From Diphasiastrum complanatum (lineage: Eukaryota; Streptophyta; Lycopodiopsida; Lycopodiales; Lycopodiaceae), in contig CM055096.1 in the NCBI GenBank assembly GCA_029204225.1, forward strand, positions 74,183,919 through 74,247,918: a stretch of DNA of 64,000 bases, read 5' to 3'. This document shows, one piece after another, positions 54,101 to 58,644 of the stretch. The position numbers were made by a program, and so were the translations under genes. Each line of letters begins with the position of its first letter. Within the stretch, counting starts at the first letter, position 1. The notes below the pieces were generated by a model. That model was not told where the DNA came from and searched no databases. It saw nothing but the letters and a program-made list of their open reading frames with translations.

Positions 54101-54523
54101 CACATGCCCTGATTCCAACTTTTTCAACATCAAAGTTGATACTTACTTGTTTCACTCCTGGGAACAACATTGATGATGGATTTTACAATGGTTCGATCTT
54201 CATCAAGTACAAACTTGAGTTCCACCTATGTATACATCCATACCAGAAATTATTCATCATAACTACAACCCTGCATCAAACAATTGCAGCTATGTACCTT
54301 GAATATCCACATCATTTCAACTGACAAGAACTAGGAAGTAGGAACCAATGACTAGCAGTAATATTAGTGAGCAACATACCCGCTCGAATGCATAATCTGT
54401 AGGCTTATAATCTTTGAGAAAAATTTCTTTGGGTGTATCCTTTGTCACAATTTCATCCATCGCAGTCGACATTGGTTGTGTTGCTATTTTGCACTTCACT
54501 TTGGCAAACTTCGGAACTACTCC
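3802..54523 (-). CDS. MPA1: PepN-type M1 alanyl aminopeptidase (30 exons, 5' end missing)
   Basis: Zinc metallopeptidase that removes N-terminal residues from peptides. The family is called PepN in bacteria and puromycin-sensitive-like/MPA1 in plants. I assembled 30 exons by splice sites, reading phase and protein similarity. Exons from 5' to 3': 54380-54523, 54147-54225, 53018-53091, 52759-52872, 52607-52681, 52319-52426, 51827-52039, 51616-51677, 51203-51230, 50895-50981, 50728-50753, 46528-46591, 46215-46295, 41122-41169, 40822-40840, 40529-40533, 40274-40285, 40129-40185, 39865-39974, 39574-39654, 39197-39383, 38851-39002, 38545-38683, 38313-38459, 7610-7691, 7308-7483, 5950-6060, 5695-5811, 5327-5398, 3802-3882. 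They sum to 2751 nt (916 codons plus stop). GAMEN falls at residues 291-295, HEYFH at 327-331, Glu at 350 and Tyr at 411. These spacings equal those of E. coli PepN (261, 297, 320, 381). The first exon here starts at an acceptor, so an upstream exon is missing. No frameshift or stop was found, so the gene is probably functional. The symbol is by similarity to Arabidopsis At1g63770. Confidence 0.93.
4625..4768 (+). mobile_element. Ty1/copia integrase fragment
   Basis: The plus strand reads [20 protein letters not shown], then [19 protein letters not shown]. This is the conserved copia integrase C-terminal core segment (usual form: NRLPT..L...TPYEAWHGKKP). It lies within intron 29 of the aminopeptidase gene, antisense to it. 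No LTR was found. Confidence 0.8.
6979..7188 (-). mobile_element. LINE 3'-end fragment (copy f)
   Basis: On the minus strand it reads ATGTACCTTCTAGTC, AAATAAAGCTTTG, then TTTCTTTCTTTCTCTCTG. This is the same 3' end as the LINEs at 13.7, 61.7 and 63.5 kb. Its 5' side on the minus strand directly abuts the (CT)n tract at 7189-7252. It is a severely 5'-truncated insertion in intron 26, in the gene's sense direction. Confidence 0.65.
7189..7288. repeat. (AG)n followed by poly(G)
   Basis: About 32 AG units at 7189-7252, then a G run at 7255-7288 broken by one C at 7270. On the gene's coding strand this is C-rich then (CT)n, beginning about 20 bases after the exon 26 donor. Confidence 0.95.
7308..7691 (-). 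CDS. MPA1: Aminopeptidase exons 25-26
   Basis: Exon 25 (7610-7691) encodes VEENRS, then [13 protein letters not shown], and resumes the C-terminal helical domain after a 30.6-kb intron. Exon 26 (7308-7483) encodes [33 protein letters not shown] and [11 protein letters not shown], with donor GTACTT. A poly(G)/(AG)n block begins about 20 bases past that donor, read as C and CT runs on the coding strand. Confidence 0.93.
7868..7985. repeat. (TA)n plus GC-rich GGACGCG island
   Basis: A TA tract at about 7868-7911, then GC-rich sequence with CAGACGCGGACGCG and CCGGACGCGTCC, then an A-rich stretch. In reverse orientation this order (A/T stretch, GGACGCGTCC island, TA tract) matches the segment at 14413-14647 and its copy at 20653-20886. 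Confidence 0.6.
8530..9780. repeat. GC-rich block with a ~185-bp direct repeat and telomere-like units
   Basis: Positions 8764-8957 and 9357-9540 are diverged direct copies. Both contain GTCGGACGGA, AGTCCATTT, GACCTAATTGCG and GTGGACTGTATTCCTGGACC. Between them, at 8983-9005, are three TTTAGGG units. Scattered TTTAGGG-like motifs continue to 9771. Long open frames here show no protein family and are read as chance. Confidence 0.6.
9828..9903. repeat. (CT)n microsatellite
   Basis: About 37 CT units. It lies just left of the hAT element, and no LINE tail is seen directly at it. Confidence 0.95.
10154..13361 (-). mobile_element. hAT transposase gene with BED zinc finger (copy A)
   Basis: The N-terminus starts at 13361 with [12 protein letters not shown], followed by a BED finger ([12 protein letters not shown] and RVRAHL). 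A Ser/Ala/Pro linker encoded by GGCGGA-type repeats (12840-13080) follows. Next come FYDLNLPF (about 12750), [10 protein letters not shown] (about 12505), VVTDNASNC and [11 protein letters not shown] (12200-12100), and then [20 protein letters not shown] (about 11620). [15 protein letters not shown] is near 11020 and [12 protein letters not shown] of the C-terminal dimerisation region is near 10900. An acidic tail ends near 10154. The parts lie in different frames separated by GT-AG-like gaps, so introns are likely, but I could not fix all of them. Some frame breaks may be real. Terminal inverted repeats were not found. It inserts DNA by cut-and-paste and may be inactive. It sits in intron 24. 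Confidence 0.85.
13655..13850 (+). mobile_element. (CT)n and LINE 3'-end fragment (copy e)
   Basis: A (CT)n tract (13655-13714) is followed directly by about 130 bases of LINE 3' end. It contains CACTTGACATGTACC and GACATTAATAATAAA and ends TCTTTCTTTCTTTCTCTCTC. It shares the tail of the other LINEs and, like them, begins at a CT tract. Confidence 0.7.
13897..15416 (+). repeat. 5' LTR-like block of element 1
   Basis: It starts TGTTAGGGACCCAACTCCC and ends TTAGATTGTAACA. Inside, 13897-14344 already has TG...TAACA ends (448 bp). Then comes a foreign 868-bp insert (14345-15212), followed by a repeat of the LTR's last ~205 bp (15213-15416). The insert holds the GC-rich/(TA)n repeat and the folate-gene piece. 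Confidence 0.85.
14968..15212 (+). pseudogene. Captured formate-tetrahydrofolate ligase fragment (copy 1)
   Basis: The plus strand reads [20 protein letters not shown], then [20 protein letters not shown], then [20 protein letters not shown] and RERLGK. This is the conserved core of 10-formyltetrahydrofolate synthetase, a one-carbon metabolism enzyme that is not a transposon protein. A frame break precedes LDIDP and a TGA follows VIRSS. It is a gene fragment carried inside the LTR-like block. Confidence 0.88.
15419..15433 (+). other. Primer-binding site of element 1
   Basis: TTGTATCAGAGCCAC directly follows the LTR end. It resembles the TGGTATCAGAGCC used by initiator tRNA-Met priming, with one or two changes. 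The same site recurs at 21659 after the right-hand block. Confidence 0.75.
16304..17861 (+). CDS. gag-protease of element 1 (frameshifted start)
   Basis: The natural ATG is probably 16304 ([18 protein letters not shown]), which runs into a stop near 16381. The main frame is open from 16344 to 17861. It has the retrotrans-gag region ([19 protein letters not shown] and [18 protein letters not shown]), a lysine-rich stretch and the CCHC knuckle [14 protein letters not shown] (about 17165-17213). A retropepsin-like region has DDGSTHNFI in place of the usual D-T/S-G (about 17395). The shift near the start would block Gag made from the natural ATG. Confidence 0.85.
17862..19722 (+). pseudogene. RT, RNase H and integrase zinc finger of element 1, broken
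   Basis: 17862-18164 carries the pre-RT region ([20 protein letters not shown]) and ends at a TAA inside the LVKKDGG motif. 18266-18763 holds the RT palm with [18 protein letters not shown] and YLDD (about 18482). 18760-19722 holds RNase H ([13 protein letters not shown] and TDHQALKY) and the integrase HHCC finger ([13 protein letters not shown] and CAQCQ). Several stops and small shifts make it a pseudogene. Confidence 0.88.
19723..20125 (+). pseudogene. Integrase tail and chromodomain of element 1
   Basis: Directly after the zinc finger the sequence resumes with [18 protein letters not shown] (GPY/F-type tail). A chromodomain follows at about 20030-20100 ([19 protein letters not shown]). 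The DDE catalytic core that should lie between is absent. Stops break the frame. Confidence 0.82.
20152..21656 (+). repeat. 3' LTR-like block of element 1
   Basis: It is nearly identical to 13897-15416, including the insert and the internal repeat of the LTR end. Differences include a short deletion after CCCAGAC, the lengths of the A and TA runs, and scattered substitutions. Confidence 0.85.
21208..21452 (+). pseudogene. Captured formate-tetrahydrofolate ligase fragment (copy 2)
   Basis: Same segment as copy 1, carried in the right-hand LTR-like block, with only a few substitutions (VVIGSS in place of VVIRSS before the TGA). Confidence 0.88.
22507..22830 (+). pseudogene. Formate-tetrahydrofolate ligase fragment (copy 3, longer)
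   Basis: It begins abruptly at GATCGTTTTCTG, joined to the duplicated leader. It repeats [12 protein letters not shown] through MVIGSS, then continues past the TGA with [20 protein letters not shown], then [16 protein letters not shown] and [13 protein letters not shown]. It extends the gene piece by about 50 residues beyond copies 1 and 2. At 22831 it is joined to a gypsy element in opposite orientation. Confidence 0.9.
22831..25680 (-). mobile_element. Truncated Ty3/gypsy element (element 2)
   Basis: Read on the minus strand, gag runs from about 25634 ([14 protein letters not shown]) and continues at 25227 ([20 protein letters not shown]). A protease-like region lies at 24431-24195. RT runs from 24046 to 23252 ([19 protein letters not shown] and FVDD). 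RNase H spans about 23032-22835 ([20 protein letters not shown] and [13 protein letters not shown]). It stops abruptly at the folate-gene junction, so the rest of RNase H, integrase and the 3' LTR are missing. Stops and shifts separate the frames. Its family differs from elements 1 and 3. Confidence 0.87.
25681..26810. other. Leader-like sequence and an 82-bp tandem pair
   Basis: No gene was recognised. This may be the 5' leader and LTR of element 2 on the minus strand, but no primer site or second LTR confirms it. 26470-26551 and 26552-26633 are tandem copies with GTGTCACTCA, GGACCAAGTGTC and GAGCATATGACA. Confidence 0.5.
26811..27215. repeat. ~360-bp satellite monomer, separated copy
   Basis: It starts at ATGCCACTAAATGGACTACT (26811). 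The next copy starts at 27171 and breaks off near 27215. It contains GAACCCTAAACG-like, GATTCTAGGCCCGT, TTGGTCGGATTCAGT and GGTTCGTGGGCTCGACAC blocks, shared with the array at 28878-36660. Confidence 0.85.
27216..28280. other. Unassigned intron sequence
   Basis: No gene family, repeat array or transposon signature is seen here, apart from short ACATAC-type repeats at 27870-27925. Confidence 0.4.
28293..28613 (-). pseudogene. GH18 (class V) chitinase-like fragment
   Basis: The minus strand reads [20 protein letters not shown], then [17 protein letters not shown]. This matches the GH18 segment after the active site (usual form: YP.ESI..NLDWVN.M.YD..G.W....TGAHA.L). The catalytic DxxDxDxE motif is not in this piece. 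The frame continues about 40 residues without similarity. It lies in intron 24, same strand as the host gene, and reads as a relic. Confidence 0.65.
28878..29595. repeat. Satellite array, left part
   Basis: Two monomers of about 355-360 bp begin near 28878 and 29232. The array is cut at 29595 by element 3 and resumes at 35599. Confidence 0.85.
29596..29953 (+). repeat. 5' LTR of element 3
   Basis: It starts TGTTACGAGCTCGTAACC, which contains the palindrome TTACGAGCTCGTAA, and ends GGATCTATTACA. It has TG...CA ends, and the primer site follows directly. Confidence 0.95.
29955..29967 (+). other. Primer-binding site of element 3
   Basis: TGGTATCAGAGCC is the standard plant-element site complementary to the 3' end of initiator tRNA-Met, one base after the LTR. 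Confidence 0.93.
30756..32420 (+). CDS. gag-protease of element 3 (one in-frame stop)
   Basis: The ATG at 30756 opens [15 protein letters not shown]. The gag region includes [24 protein letters not shown] at 31392 interrupts it and the frame reopens at once (31407). The CCHC knuckle [14 protein letters not shown] is at about 31788-31830, and a retropepsin-like DDGATHNFI is near 32055. The frame stops at 32418, before the RT region. Confidence 0.88.
32430..34277 (+). CDS. Reverse transcriptase, RNase H and integrase zinc finger of element 3
   Basis: The first ATG in this frame is 32550, but similarity begins at about 32430 ([10 protein letters not shown]). RT has [30 protein letters not shown] and [11 protein letters not shown] (about 32880). 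RNase H has [20 protein letters not shown] and [12 protein letters not shown]. The integrase finger is [13 protein letters not shown]-like ([15 protein letters not shown]) with CQKCQ. After KAERYRR the frame shifts into the next segment. Confidence 0.9.
   Translation, partial: SKPSYRVSRTEDEEITRQLTDYLGKGQIQTSSSPWASPVLLVKKKEGSMHLCVDYRALNKVTIKNKYPMPRADELFDQLDGAKFFSKIDLRSGYHQVRIKSEDVSKTAFRTRHGHYEFKVMPFGLTNAPATFMTLMNSVLRPYLGKFVVVFLDDILVYSKTRKEHLKHLRKVFRLLRKHKLYAKQSKCEFFVEEVAHLGHIISSDGIKMDPNKVKAILSWLRPQNILELQIFLGLAGYYRRFVKEYAQIEVPMTNLLKGKGKEFIWESAQQESFDALKTALATAPVLKVVDPNQPFVVETDASDFAVGAVLTQGGRPVAFESKKLEPAQTRYSAYEKELFSIVHALKTWRHYLYGANFEVLTDHESLRYLCNQPELRGRKARWAELMQEFDMSIRYRRGKFNTVADALSRMPMINELSFTQIRNELLESLRGKCQHDAFFSIIWNAVQNRQLQTPEPVPGAGASSSKNTVASVEDDDESEYTSSDDVEDSEPVLPKQTPVVEGQLTQGFKWKQYSIQDEYLLYRDRVCVPNSEDYRQQVLYECHDNPSAGHPGIQKTYELLRRQFFWPSMKQDVHQYVTSCQKCQVNKAERYRRVVASLRNTSWEYLHGFYSRPA
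34213..34653 (+). CDS. Integrase catalytic core of element 3
   Basis: It overlaps the end of the previous frame in +1. The DDE residues are visible: Asp in [17 protein letters not shown], Asp in [14 protein letters not shown], and Glu in [17 protein letters not shown]. The frame ends at AYNI followed by a stop. Confidence 0.88.
   Translation: MLHPLEIPAGSISMDFIVGLPRTQKGNDAIWVTVDRLTKMAHFIPTKTTVRAPELARLFVDGLFKLYGLPSGIVNDRDSKFTGNFWRAVFHHLHTKLNMSTTDHPQTDGQTERVNQVLEDMLRAYVSKRQTNWEEYLSILEFAYNI
34640..35230 (+). CDS. Integrase C-terminus and chromodomain of element 3
   Basis: A frame separate from the core, with a small loss between them. [19 protein letters not shown] is the GPY/F module and [12 protein letters not shown] follows. 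A chromodomain lies near 35110-35180 ([18 protein letters not shown]). Chromodomains target such elements to heterochromatin, which fits insertion in a satellite. Confidence 0.88.
   Translation, partial: LTTFKQEKVEAARNFLEDLNQMIEHAKRSIRQSQDRARHYADPYRRDVQFSTGEKFYLRVPVDSKTLKSGVCAKLSPRYCGPFTISRRLGEVTYELELPHSSKVFPVFHVSQLRKALTRSDNLEGDSVLVLPLDPQQPPHEPEEILDSRETQTRHTLYREYLVKWNDQPVENATWERGSVLRKIFPDFVLEDQDGS
35229..35241 (+). other. Polypurine tract of element 3
   Basis: AAGGGGGAGGGAG lies immediately before the 3' LTR and would prime plus-strand synthesis. Confidence 0.9.
35242..35598 (+). repeat. 3' LTR of element 3
   Basis: It matches 29596-29953 except for one deleted base (GCCGACCC), one A/G change (CTGTATCAGG) and one G/A change (GGATCAATTAG). 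Confidence 0.95.
35599..36660. repeat. Satellite array, right part
   Basis: Monomers restart at about 35604, 35962 and 36321 (period ~359). A copy with ~88 bp missing then leads to 36592. The array fades into the minisatellite at about 36661. Confidence 0.85.
36661..37565. repeat. GACTCGAATTTTTCC minisatellite
   Basis: About 50 imperfect units of 12-20 bases, mostly GACTCGAATTTTTCCGAA or GGATCGAATTTTTC. Open frames across it ([11 protein letters not shown]-like) are a by-product of the repeat. Confidence 0.9.
37566..38312. other. Start of intron 24 (host-strand 5' end), with a (TA)n tract
   Basis: (TA)n at about 37668-37702. The rest shows no element or gene. Confidence 0.5.
38313..41169 (-). 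CDS. MPA1: Aminopeptidase exons 14-24: catalytic Tyr region to C-terminal domain
   Basis: Exon 14 (41122-41169) encodes [16 protein letters not shown]. Exons 15, 16 and 17 are microexons giving MDNFYT, V-T and VYEK. Exon 18 (40129-40185) encodes [19 protein letters not shown]. Exon 19 (39865-39974) carries [20 protein letters not shown] and ends at a weak GTTTTT donor that splits Trp. Exon 20 encodes [11 protein letters not shown]. Exon 21 starts at 39383 ([14 protein letters not shown]). Its end is set at 39197 by length match to homologues, with a poor GTCCTC donor. An in-frame alternative is 39185 with donor GTGAAT. Exon 22 has [13 protein letters not shown], exon 23 [15 protein letters not shown] and exon 24 [15 protein letters not shown]. 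All phases agree. Confidence 0.92.
40274..40285 (-). CDS. MPA1: 12-nt microexon 17 (VYEK) with the catalytic Tyr
   Basis: GTC TAT GAA AAG between a CTACAG acceptor and a GTAATT donor. The Tyr aligns with E. coli PepN Tyr381, which stabilises the transition state. Reading upstream through the acceptor gives no similarity, so the exon is only four codons. Confidence 0.87.
40529..40533 (-). CDS. MPA1: 5-nt microexon 16 (TAACG)
   Basis: The five bases are bounded by CACAG and GTAAAG and complete Val and Thr of the conserved TVTVYEK. Without them, exon 15 joined to exon 17 shifts frame and reaches a stop within three codons. With them, the distance from HEYFH to Tyr411 is the 84 residues seen in E. 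coli PepN. The call rests on frame and homology; transcript evidence is not available here. Confidence 0.8.
40822..40840 (-). CDS. MPA1: 19-nt microexon 15 (MDNFYT)
   Basis: It encodes MDNFYT plus one base. The acceptor is GGACAAG and the donor GTGAGA. It corresponds to the MNNFYT segment just before the catalytic Tyr in E. coli PepN. Confidence 0.88.
41640..41920. repeat. GATTCGAATCGG-rich dispersed repeat
   Basis: It holds clustered inverted and direct GATTCGAATCGG, CGATTCGACC and ACCGATTCGAATCGCC motifs. Similar clusters lie at 59670-59750 and 63755-63800, each next to a LINE/(CT)n block. Confidence 0.5.
42045..42099. repeat. (CT)n microsatellite at the 5' junction of LINE copy a
   Basis: About 27 CT units directly followed by LINE coding sequence. 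Confidence 0.95.
42100..43425 (+). mobile_element. LINE reverse transcriptase (copy a, 5'-truncated, fused to copia)
   Basis: It is open throughout. It reads [39 protein letters not shown], the catalytic [10 protein letters not shown] (about 42485) and [19 protein letters not shown]. The C-terminal region continues to [13 protein letters not shown], where it breaks off into copia sequence. The endonuclease domain and the N-terminal RT are missing. The upstream CT tract stays in frame, so an ORF runs 41920-43479. It is in intron 13, antisense to the host gene. Confidence 0.88.
43426..43650 (+). mobile_element. Ty1/copia integrase fragment fused to LINE
   Basis: It reads [12 protein letters not shown], a stop, then [20 protein letters not shown] and [12 protein letters not shown]. 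This is the copia integrase core-to-C-terminal segment. It overlaps the region found in the copia scrap at 4625-4768. The junction with the LINE lies in a CAGCAACAAAAT stretch. Confidence 0.85.
43680..45410 (+). mobile_element. hAT transposase relic (copy B)
   Basis: A Ser/Thr/Pro-rich N-terminal part in broken frames (to about 44110) is followed by [68 protein letters not shown] and then 44713-45075 ([20 protein letters not shown]). An intron-like gap (GTATGT to TTGTAG, 45076-45187) precedes [19 protein letters not shown]. The BED finger and the C-terminal dimerisation region are missing, and stops are present. It is the same family as copies A and C. It lies in intron 13. Confidence 0.85.
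45411..45900. other. Unassigned AT-rich intron sequence
   Basis: No gene or repeat was recognised between the hAT relic and the foldback. Confidence 0.4.
45903..46091. repeat. Foldback element with 44-bp inverted arms
   Basis: Arm 45982-46025 (GAACCATGGGGGTATATAAC...) is a near-perfect inverse of 46048-46091, with a 22-base loop. Just left, 45910-45970 has overlapping palindromes such as GGAACGCGTTCC. It lies 124 bp after the exon 13 donor. Confidence 0.8.
46215..46591 (-). CDS. MPA1: Aminopeptidase exons 12-13: third zinc ligand and downstream helix
   Basis: Exon 12 (46528-46591) reads [21 protein letters not shown]. Its Glu is 18 residues after HEYFH, the third zinc ligand in gluzincins. 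The usual Asp of CRDW is Asn here. Exon 13 (46215-46295) reads [18 protein letters not shown] and ends SQFAE, which is closer to the bacterial QFAED than to the usual plant QFPQD. Exon 12 is separated from exon 11 by a 4.1-kb intron (46592-50727). Exon 13 is followed by a 5.0-kb intron filled with transposons. Confidence 0.93.
46592..50727. other. Intron 11 (4.1 kb), no element recognised
   Basis: AT-rich. The short ORFs have no family similarity. No LTR, LINE or hAT motif was seen. Confidence 0.5.
50728..50753 (-). CDS. MPA1: 26-nt microexon 11: second half of the HEXXH zinc site
   Basis: It encodes YFHNWTGN plus two bases of an Arg codon. The intron before it splits HE|YFH, so the general base Glu328 and the second zinc His331 lie on different exons. 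The acceptor is CTTCAG and the donor GTGAGT. The next exon (46591) starts with the single base that completes Arg. Confidence 0.92.
50728..54523 (-). CDS. MPA1: Aminopeptidase exons 1-11: N-terminal domain and start of catalytic domain
   Basis: Exon 1 (54380-54523) begins after a TATCAG acceptor and carries the plant-conserved [16 protein letters not shown]. The codon at 54533-54535 is TTG, not a start. Exons 2-6 encode the beta-rich N-terminal domain, including [34 protein letters not shown] (exon 5) and [10 protein letters not shown] (exon 6). Exon 7 carries [18 protein letters not shown] and KSAMKWDED. Exon 8 (51616-51677) encodes [20 protein letters not shown]. Exon 9 has GAMEN. Exon 10 (50895-50981) ends on the HE of HEYFH, and exon 11 supplies YFHNWTGN. 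Intron phases agree at every junction. The donor after exon 5 is GC rather than GT. The start of exon 4 (52872) is the least certain boundary, because two acceptors lie close together. Confidence 0.93.
51203..51230 (-). CDS. MPA1: 28-nt microexon 9 carrying the GAMEN substrate-binding motif
   Basis: It encodes GAMENKSLN, preceded by one base that completes the Met codon split with exon 8. It is bounded by a TAACAG acceptor and a GTATGT donor. GAMEN is the M1-family exopeptidase motif that binds the substrate N-terminus. The motif starts 36 residues before HEYFH, as in E. coli PepN. Confidence 0.93.
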
Positions 54524-54905
54524 CTGATATTCCAAATTACCAGAACCACGAGTTTACTCAGCATCCAAAAGGTCAAAAAGACAGAGTATAAAATACCAAT
54601 GAGGATCAACAGGAATCACATTTTGAAGGTGAAAATTCTCATTAAGGACATCAGCAGTATTCTCTAAAACAAAAACTGACACAATCACCATCTACATTCC
54701 ATATTGATTGATGTTTAAGGTTAACTTTCAAATACGTACGAAAAAAAAACCAACGTTGAAAATGGAAAGAAGGGTGGAGGAGAGACTTTTAGCAAGGAGG
54801 CGGAAAAGGACCACACCGTTGTCCTCGTAGATCTATTGAGAGGAGATGTCAGAATACCCTAAGGCACTGTAAGCCAGAGAATCTTAATCTGTCAAAGTAA
54901 ACAAG
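54524..54905. other. Intron upstream of the first recognised aminopeptidase exon
   Basis: The exon at 54523 begins at an acceptor, so this is intronic. I searched by eye for a plant transit-peptide exon on the minus strand and did not find one up to 64000. Confidence 0.4.
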
Positions 54906-54906
54906 A

Positions 54907-55216
54907 TTATTTTTAAGGGGGAGTGCTAGAAACAACGATTATCTTCCTGTGACATCGTCAATCAACCTGCCCCACCAGCAATCTGCATGTCTTATCAGCA
55001 GCTCAGGAAAGCTGTTGACTCAGCAGATAACTCAGCAGGTCACTCAGCAGCTGAGTTAGTAGTACATATTTCAACAGCTACAGTTCTGTCAGCAGTACAT
55101 GTAATCAGCCGCAGCAGTCTGTGTCAGTAAAGCAGATGAGCTGGCAGTCCATGCAAAGTAAGCATGACATCACAGGAGCTGAGTGAGCAGTCACCTGGCA
55201 CTTGGGAAATTTCATC
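54907..55216 (+). mobile_element. Candidate copia 3' LTR start with polypurine tract
   Basis: TTTTTAAGGGGGAG is followed by TGCTAGAAACAACG, the usual arrangement of polypurine tract and LTR start in Ty1/copia elements. CAGCAG-rich sequence follows. No second LTR or LTR end is identified. Confidence 0.4.
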
Positions 55217-55292
55217 CTCTTCGGAGCCATTTGATTGAATCGGAATGACACGGAGAAAAGTATCATGCCCCCTATACAAGGATGATACACTC
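55217..55292 (+). pseudogene. Diverged U6 snRNA-like sequence
   Basis: CTTCGGAGCCATTTGATTG through CAAGGATGATACAC aligns without gaps to the U6 copy at 61848, at about 73% by eye, with many transition-type differences. No U6 promoter elements were noticed. The U6 3' part (AAATCGAGAAATGG) is not recognisable. Confidence 0.5.
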
Positions 55293-55390
55293 TCCTTTTT
55301 CTTGCTTTGATAGGCTTTGAAAGTTGTGCCGTTTGCATGCAAGATTTGTACATATCTGCAATGTACGATGGTCTCTTCTTCCTTTGTGTC

Positions 55391-57005
55391 ATGACATTCC
55401 TCTCATAGAACCACTCCTTACCAAGTATTACATTTACCTTATCTAGATTCATAATATGAAAGTCTAATTTATCATTATAGGCTTGTATTTGAATCAGTAG
55501 AGGTGGGACTATTTGGTCCCAAACTTGGCTTTCCGCTCTTGTTGCCAACTTCACTGTATAACGATGGTCACTTTGCTTTGTTTCCACCTTTTGCCTCTGC
55601 AACAAATTAGAGTTGATAAAATAATGTGTGGAACCATCATCAAATAAAATTGTTACGGCTTGGCCACCCACAACCCCCGTCATCCAAATGAGGTCGTGAG
55701 GACCAAAAACAATTGTATTAAAACAACAATGCTCACACACAGAATTACCAGCAAAGGAAAAATCAACACAAGATATGCTAGAGTTACCTGGCGTCTTAAA
55801 AGATACCCCATTAGCCTTCCTTTTCTTTGGACATTCCTTCATGACATGACCTGGTTCCATGCAATTGAAGCGTAGATTGTCGCTTCTGGCTTTCATAAAG
55901 GTTTCCTAATCCATAGTAGATCTTTTCTTTGATTTACCAGAACCAGAAGACCCTTCCTTTGTCTTATCCTTCCCTTTCTTTGGAAAGAAAGGCTTCTTAC
56001 CCTTTACATCGGGTAAGACACCAGACTCGGGCTTGGCCACTATACGAACATCACCGTAAATCATGGCAAAGTAAACCGCATCATCGAGGGTGAGAGGCTC
56101 GTTCCCCCTAACCTCTAGCTGGTAGTCTCTTGGTAACCCAAGAATAAAATGCAATTTTACCAAAAGAGGGTCTATTCTAGTTGCAAAACGAGAATAAACC
56201 TCTTGAAACTCTTGTAAGTATTGATCTAGGGGCCGGTTCCCCATGTTCTCTCAAAATCCAAGGTAGAGGTAGATGATGTAACCTCAGGAGTAGGAGACAT
56301 AGGCTGTATGGTAGGATTAGGATCCATTATTCAAGAGCAAGAGAGGTGCATCAAGAAGGGAGATGAGAGTTGGAAGAGAACACAAGTCAACTCAAGGAAG
56401 GCAAATACTAACTCAAGCTTGCTGGCTCCTCTACTATCCAAATGGTATTGTCCAGGGCTGCCACAAGGATAAGAAGACAGTTAGGAAAGAGATGTACCAC
56501 CACCTCCACTCTCTCTTCTCATGAAACTTAGCACAAGAGAGGCATACCTCCCTTTACATGCTTGATACAATTCTGCCAAATGGCAACACCCTGCAACCTA
56601 TGACTGTCCAAAACCTTTGACAGGTCAGATTGGTGACCTGGACCACCTGCCAGGGTTACCTTACAAGCTGACACCCCCCCCCAAACGTCCGCTGGTTCGC
56701 TACCCTCTCCACAGGCTTCCACAGGCTGCCACAGGCAGCAGTAGGCCGCCGCTGCCCTGTGGGACCCGATTTCGGTTGTAAATCCTTGCAAAATAGCTGT
56801 CTACCACTGCTAATCCACGCGGGACCTCTGTTCGCCGCCTGCTGCCCCCTGTCCGCTGCAGGACAGCGCCACGTGGCAGCGCGGGGAGGGGTAAAATCCG
56901 TTTTTTTTTGTAACTTTAAGGTCAAAAAAACAGGTGTAGGAAAAGAACCAAAATATAAGTGAAACTCTTTTCCCAAGTTCACTAATATATTTTTAAAAAA
57001 AAATC
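55391..57005 (-). mobile_element. Ty3/gypsy gag-protease relic of the element 1 family
   Basis: On the minus strand the gag start is at 56327 (MDPNPTIQPMSPTPEV). A deletion joins it to [19 protein letters not shown] (56244). A TAA-type break precedes ETFMKARSDNL, and a mutated knuckle has [14 protein letters not shown], losing the first Cys. The protease region has DDGSTHYFI, and the end is [11 protein letters not shown] at 55391. The leader region extends to about 57005 and shares GACAATACCATTTGG with element 1. RT and beyond are absent. Confidence 0.85.
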
Positions 57006-57009
57006 AGAA

Positions 57010-58460
57010 CTTACACACCTAACACTTCCACAGACCCATCCACGCAATGGCCCACATGTTGCACCCCATGTGGCGCACAGGCAGACGGTAGGATGACCAG
57101 GAGCTCCACCGAGGATGGGTGGAGTACACAGCAGGTTTATCCAAGACCAGGTATTGTAGACAAATTTCCATGGAGCTGTAGACTGCTTCAACGAATCATG
57201 TCTGACGATTCATGCCTTTACGCACATTAACACGTGAAATGTTTTTTTTGCCACCAGGTCAGAGCCTCAACAAACTCGAGGCAGATTTGCTGAAGTTCGA
57301 GCGCTTCATGGGGTGCATGCGGAGGGAGGACCAGCTGCGTCCAGTGACATGGTGGGGTTGACGGGGCCACTCACGCCGGAGCTCCAACGTTTGGCGGAGA
57401 GAGTGTTGTCACAGGACTGTTTAGTTTCCGCCTGTGAAGAAGCCAGCACCCACACAATTTGCCTACCACTTCGTCGTGCTGGAGCGGTTGCTTCGAGTTT
57501 GACCTGCATTGCGCCAGATGGCAGCCAGCCCTGAGTTTACACAGTGGCATCGTAGTTGCGAGCCGACGGGACTTGGGTTTCAGAGGATTATTTTTGCAGA
57601 TGATTTCTTGCGACAAGTTGAGCATTTGGTAGAGGTCCTACAGCCAGTGTACCATGTGCTCCGAGGTTGGTGGATAGAGAGGGTTCTACACTCGGCCTCA
57701 TTTTAAGTTTATGGATAGGATCGGGGAGACCCTTCAACGACCATTTTTTGATGAGCATAGATACACCTTTTTGTAATCTGTTTGGTGCATTTGCTTTGAG
57801 AAAGCTTTTAGCATTGTTGAATTGGTTTTTCCTACAATGCAATGATCGCTTTTCTGGTTTTTATAGGATGTCAGCTATCCGAGAGAAGTGGCTTGACCGC
57901 TAGAATTTCTTCCACAAGCCCATACACACAGTTGCTCATTTGCTTCACCCTATGTGAGCTACTGGGGCCATACGCACAGACGTCGAGCTTGTGGACGGCT
58001 AGAGGACATACACACAGAATGTGTATCCAAGTCAGGGTTGTCCCCCAAGCACTCATTTAATTGTGAACAATTTATTTGTGGCATGTACTTTTTGATGACC
58101 TGTTCATTTCGAGAATCTGACAATGTCCCGTCTTATTGTGCGTTATGGCCCCTTGTTGCGCAGGATCAAGAGACAAATGCTAGGTTTTGAGCGTAGACAA
58201 GGATGTTTCATTGGATCTCAGGCTGAGTATGACAAGTTTTTGCCGAAGCTGCTCACATGGTGGGGTGTGGTGGGCAAATCCTCCCCTGATATCACTGCTC
58301 TTGCCACTCACATCCATGCTCAAGATTGTTCCGCTTCAGCTTGTGAGCGGAATTGGAGCACTTGGTCTCTTATGCAGACAGAGAGATGCAACAGGCTCAG
58401 CGTTTCCCAGCTGAACAGATCCGAAATAAAATCCCATATCACAATCCAAAACGTATACTA
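57010..58460 (+). mobile_element. hAT transposase relic, two joined pieces (copy C)
   Basis: 57020-57436 is a C-terminal half (HPMWRTG, LKFERFMGCMRREDQLRPVT, TPELQRLAERVLSQDC). Directly after SACE it switches to a middle region (KKPAPTQFAYHFVVLERLL at about 57437). This continues through VEHLVEVLQPVYHVLRG, DREGSTLGLI and GRPFND to the true C-terminal end DCSASACERNWSTWSLMQTE (about 58330). Multiple stops make it dead. The order shows two copies or a rearranged one. Confidence 0.82.
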
Positions 58461-58644
58461 GAACACATTTCGAATCGCCCACTACAACTATGGTTCAAAT
58501 AAGCCTTCATTAAACCAACCTACTAAGCTTTTGTCACTTCTCTTGAGGTGAAGGGCAAACTTAGTCATGACCAAGATTCAAGGCTAGCATTGTAGAGAGT
58601 ATATTAAACAAAGTCCTCACTCCCACATAGAAAAACAAGAAAAG

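Noticed and set aside
54372-54535. Start of the aminopeptidase at 54535
   Set aside because: The codon is TTG, and a TATCAG acceptor sits just before the similarity begins at 54523, so an upstream exon is expected.
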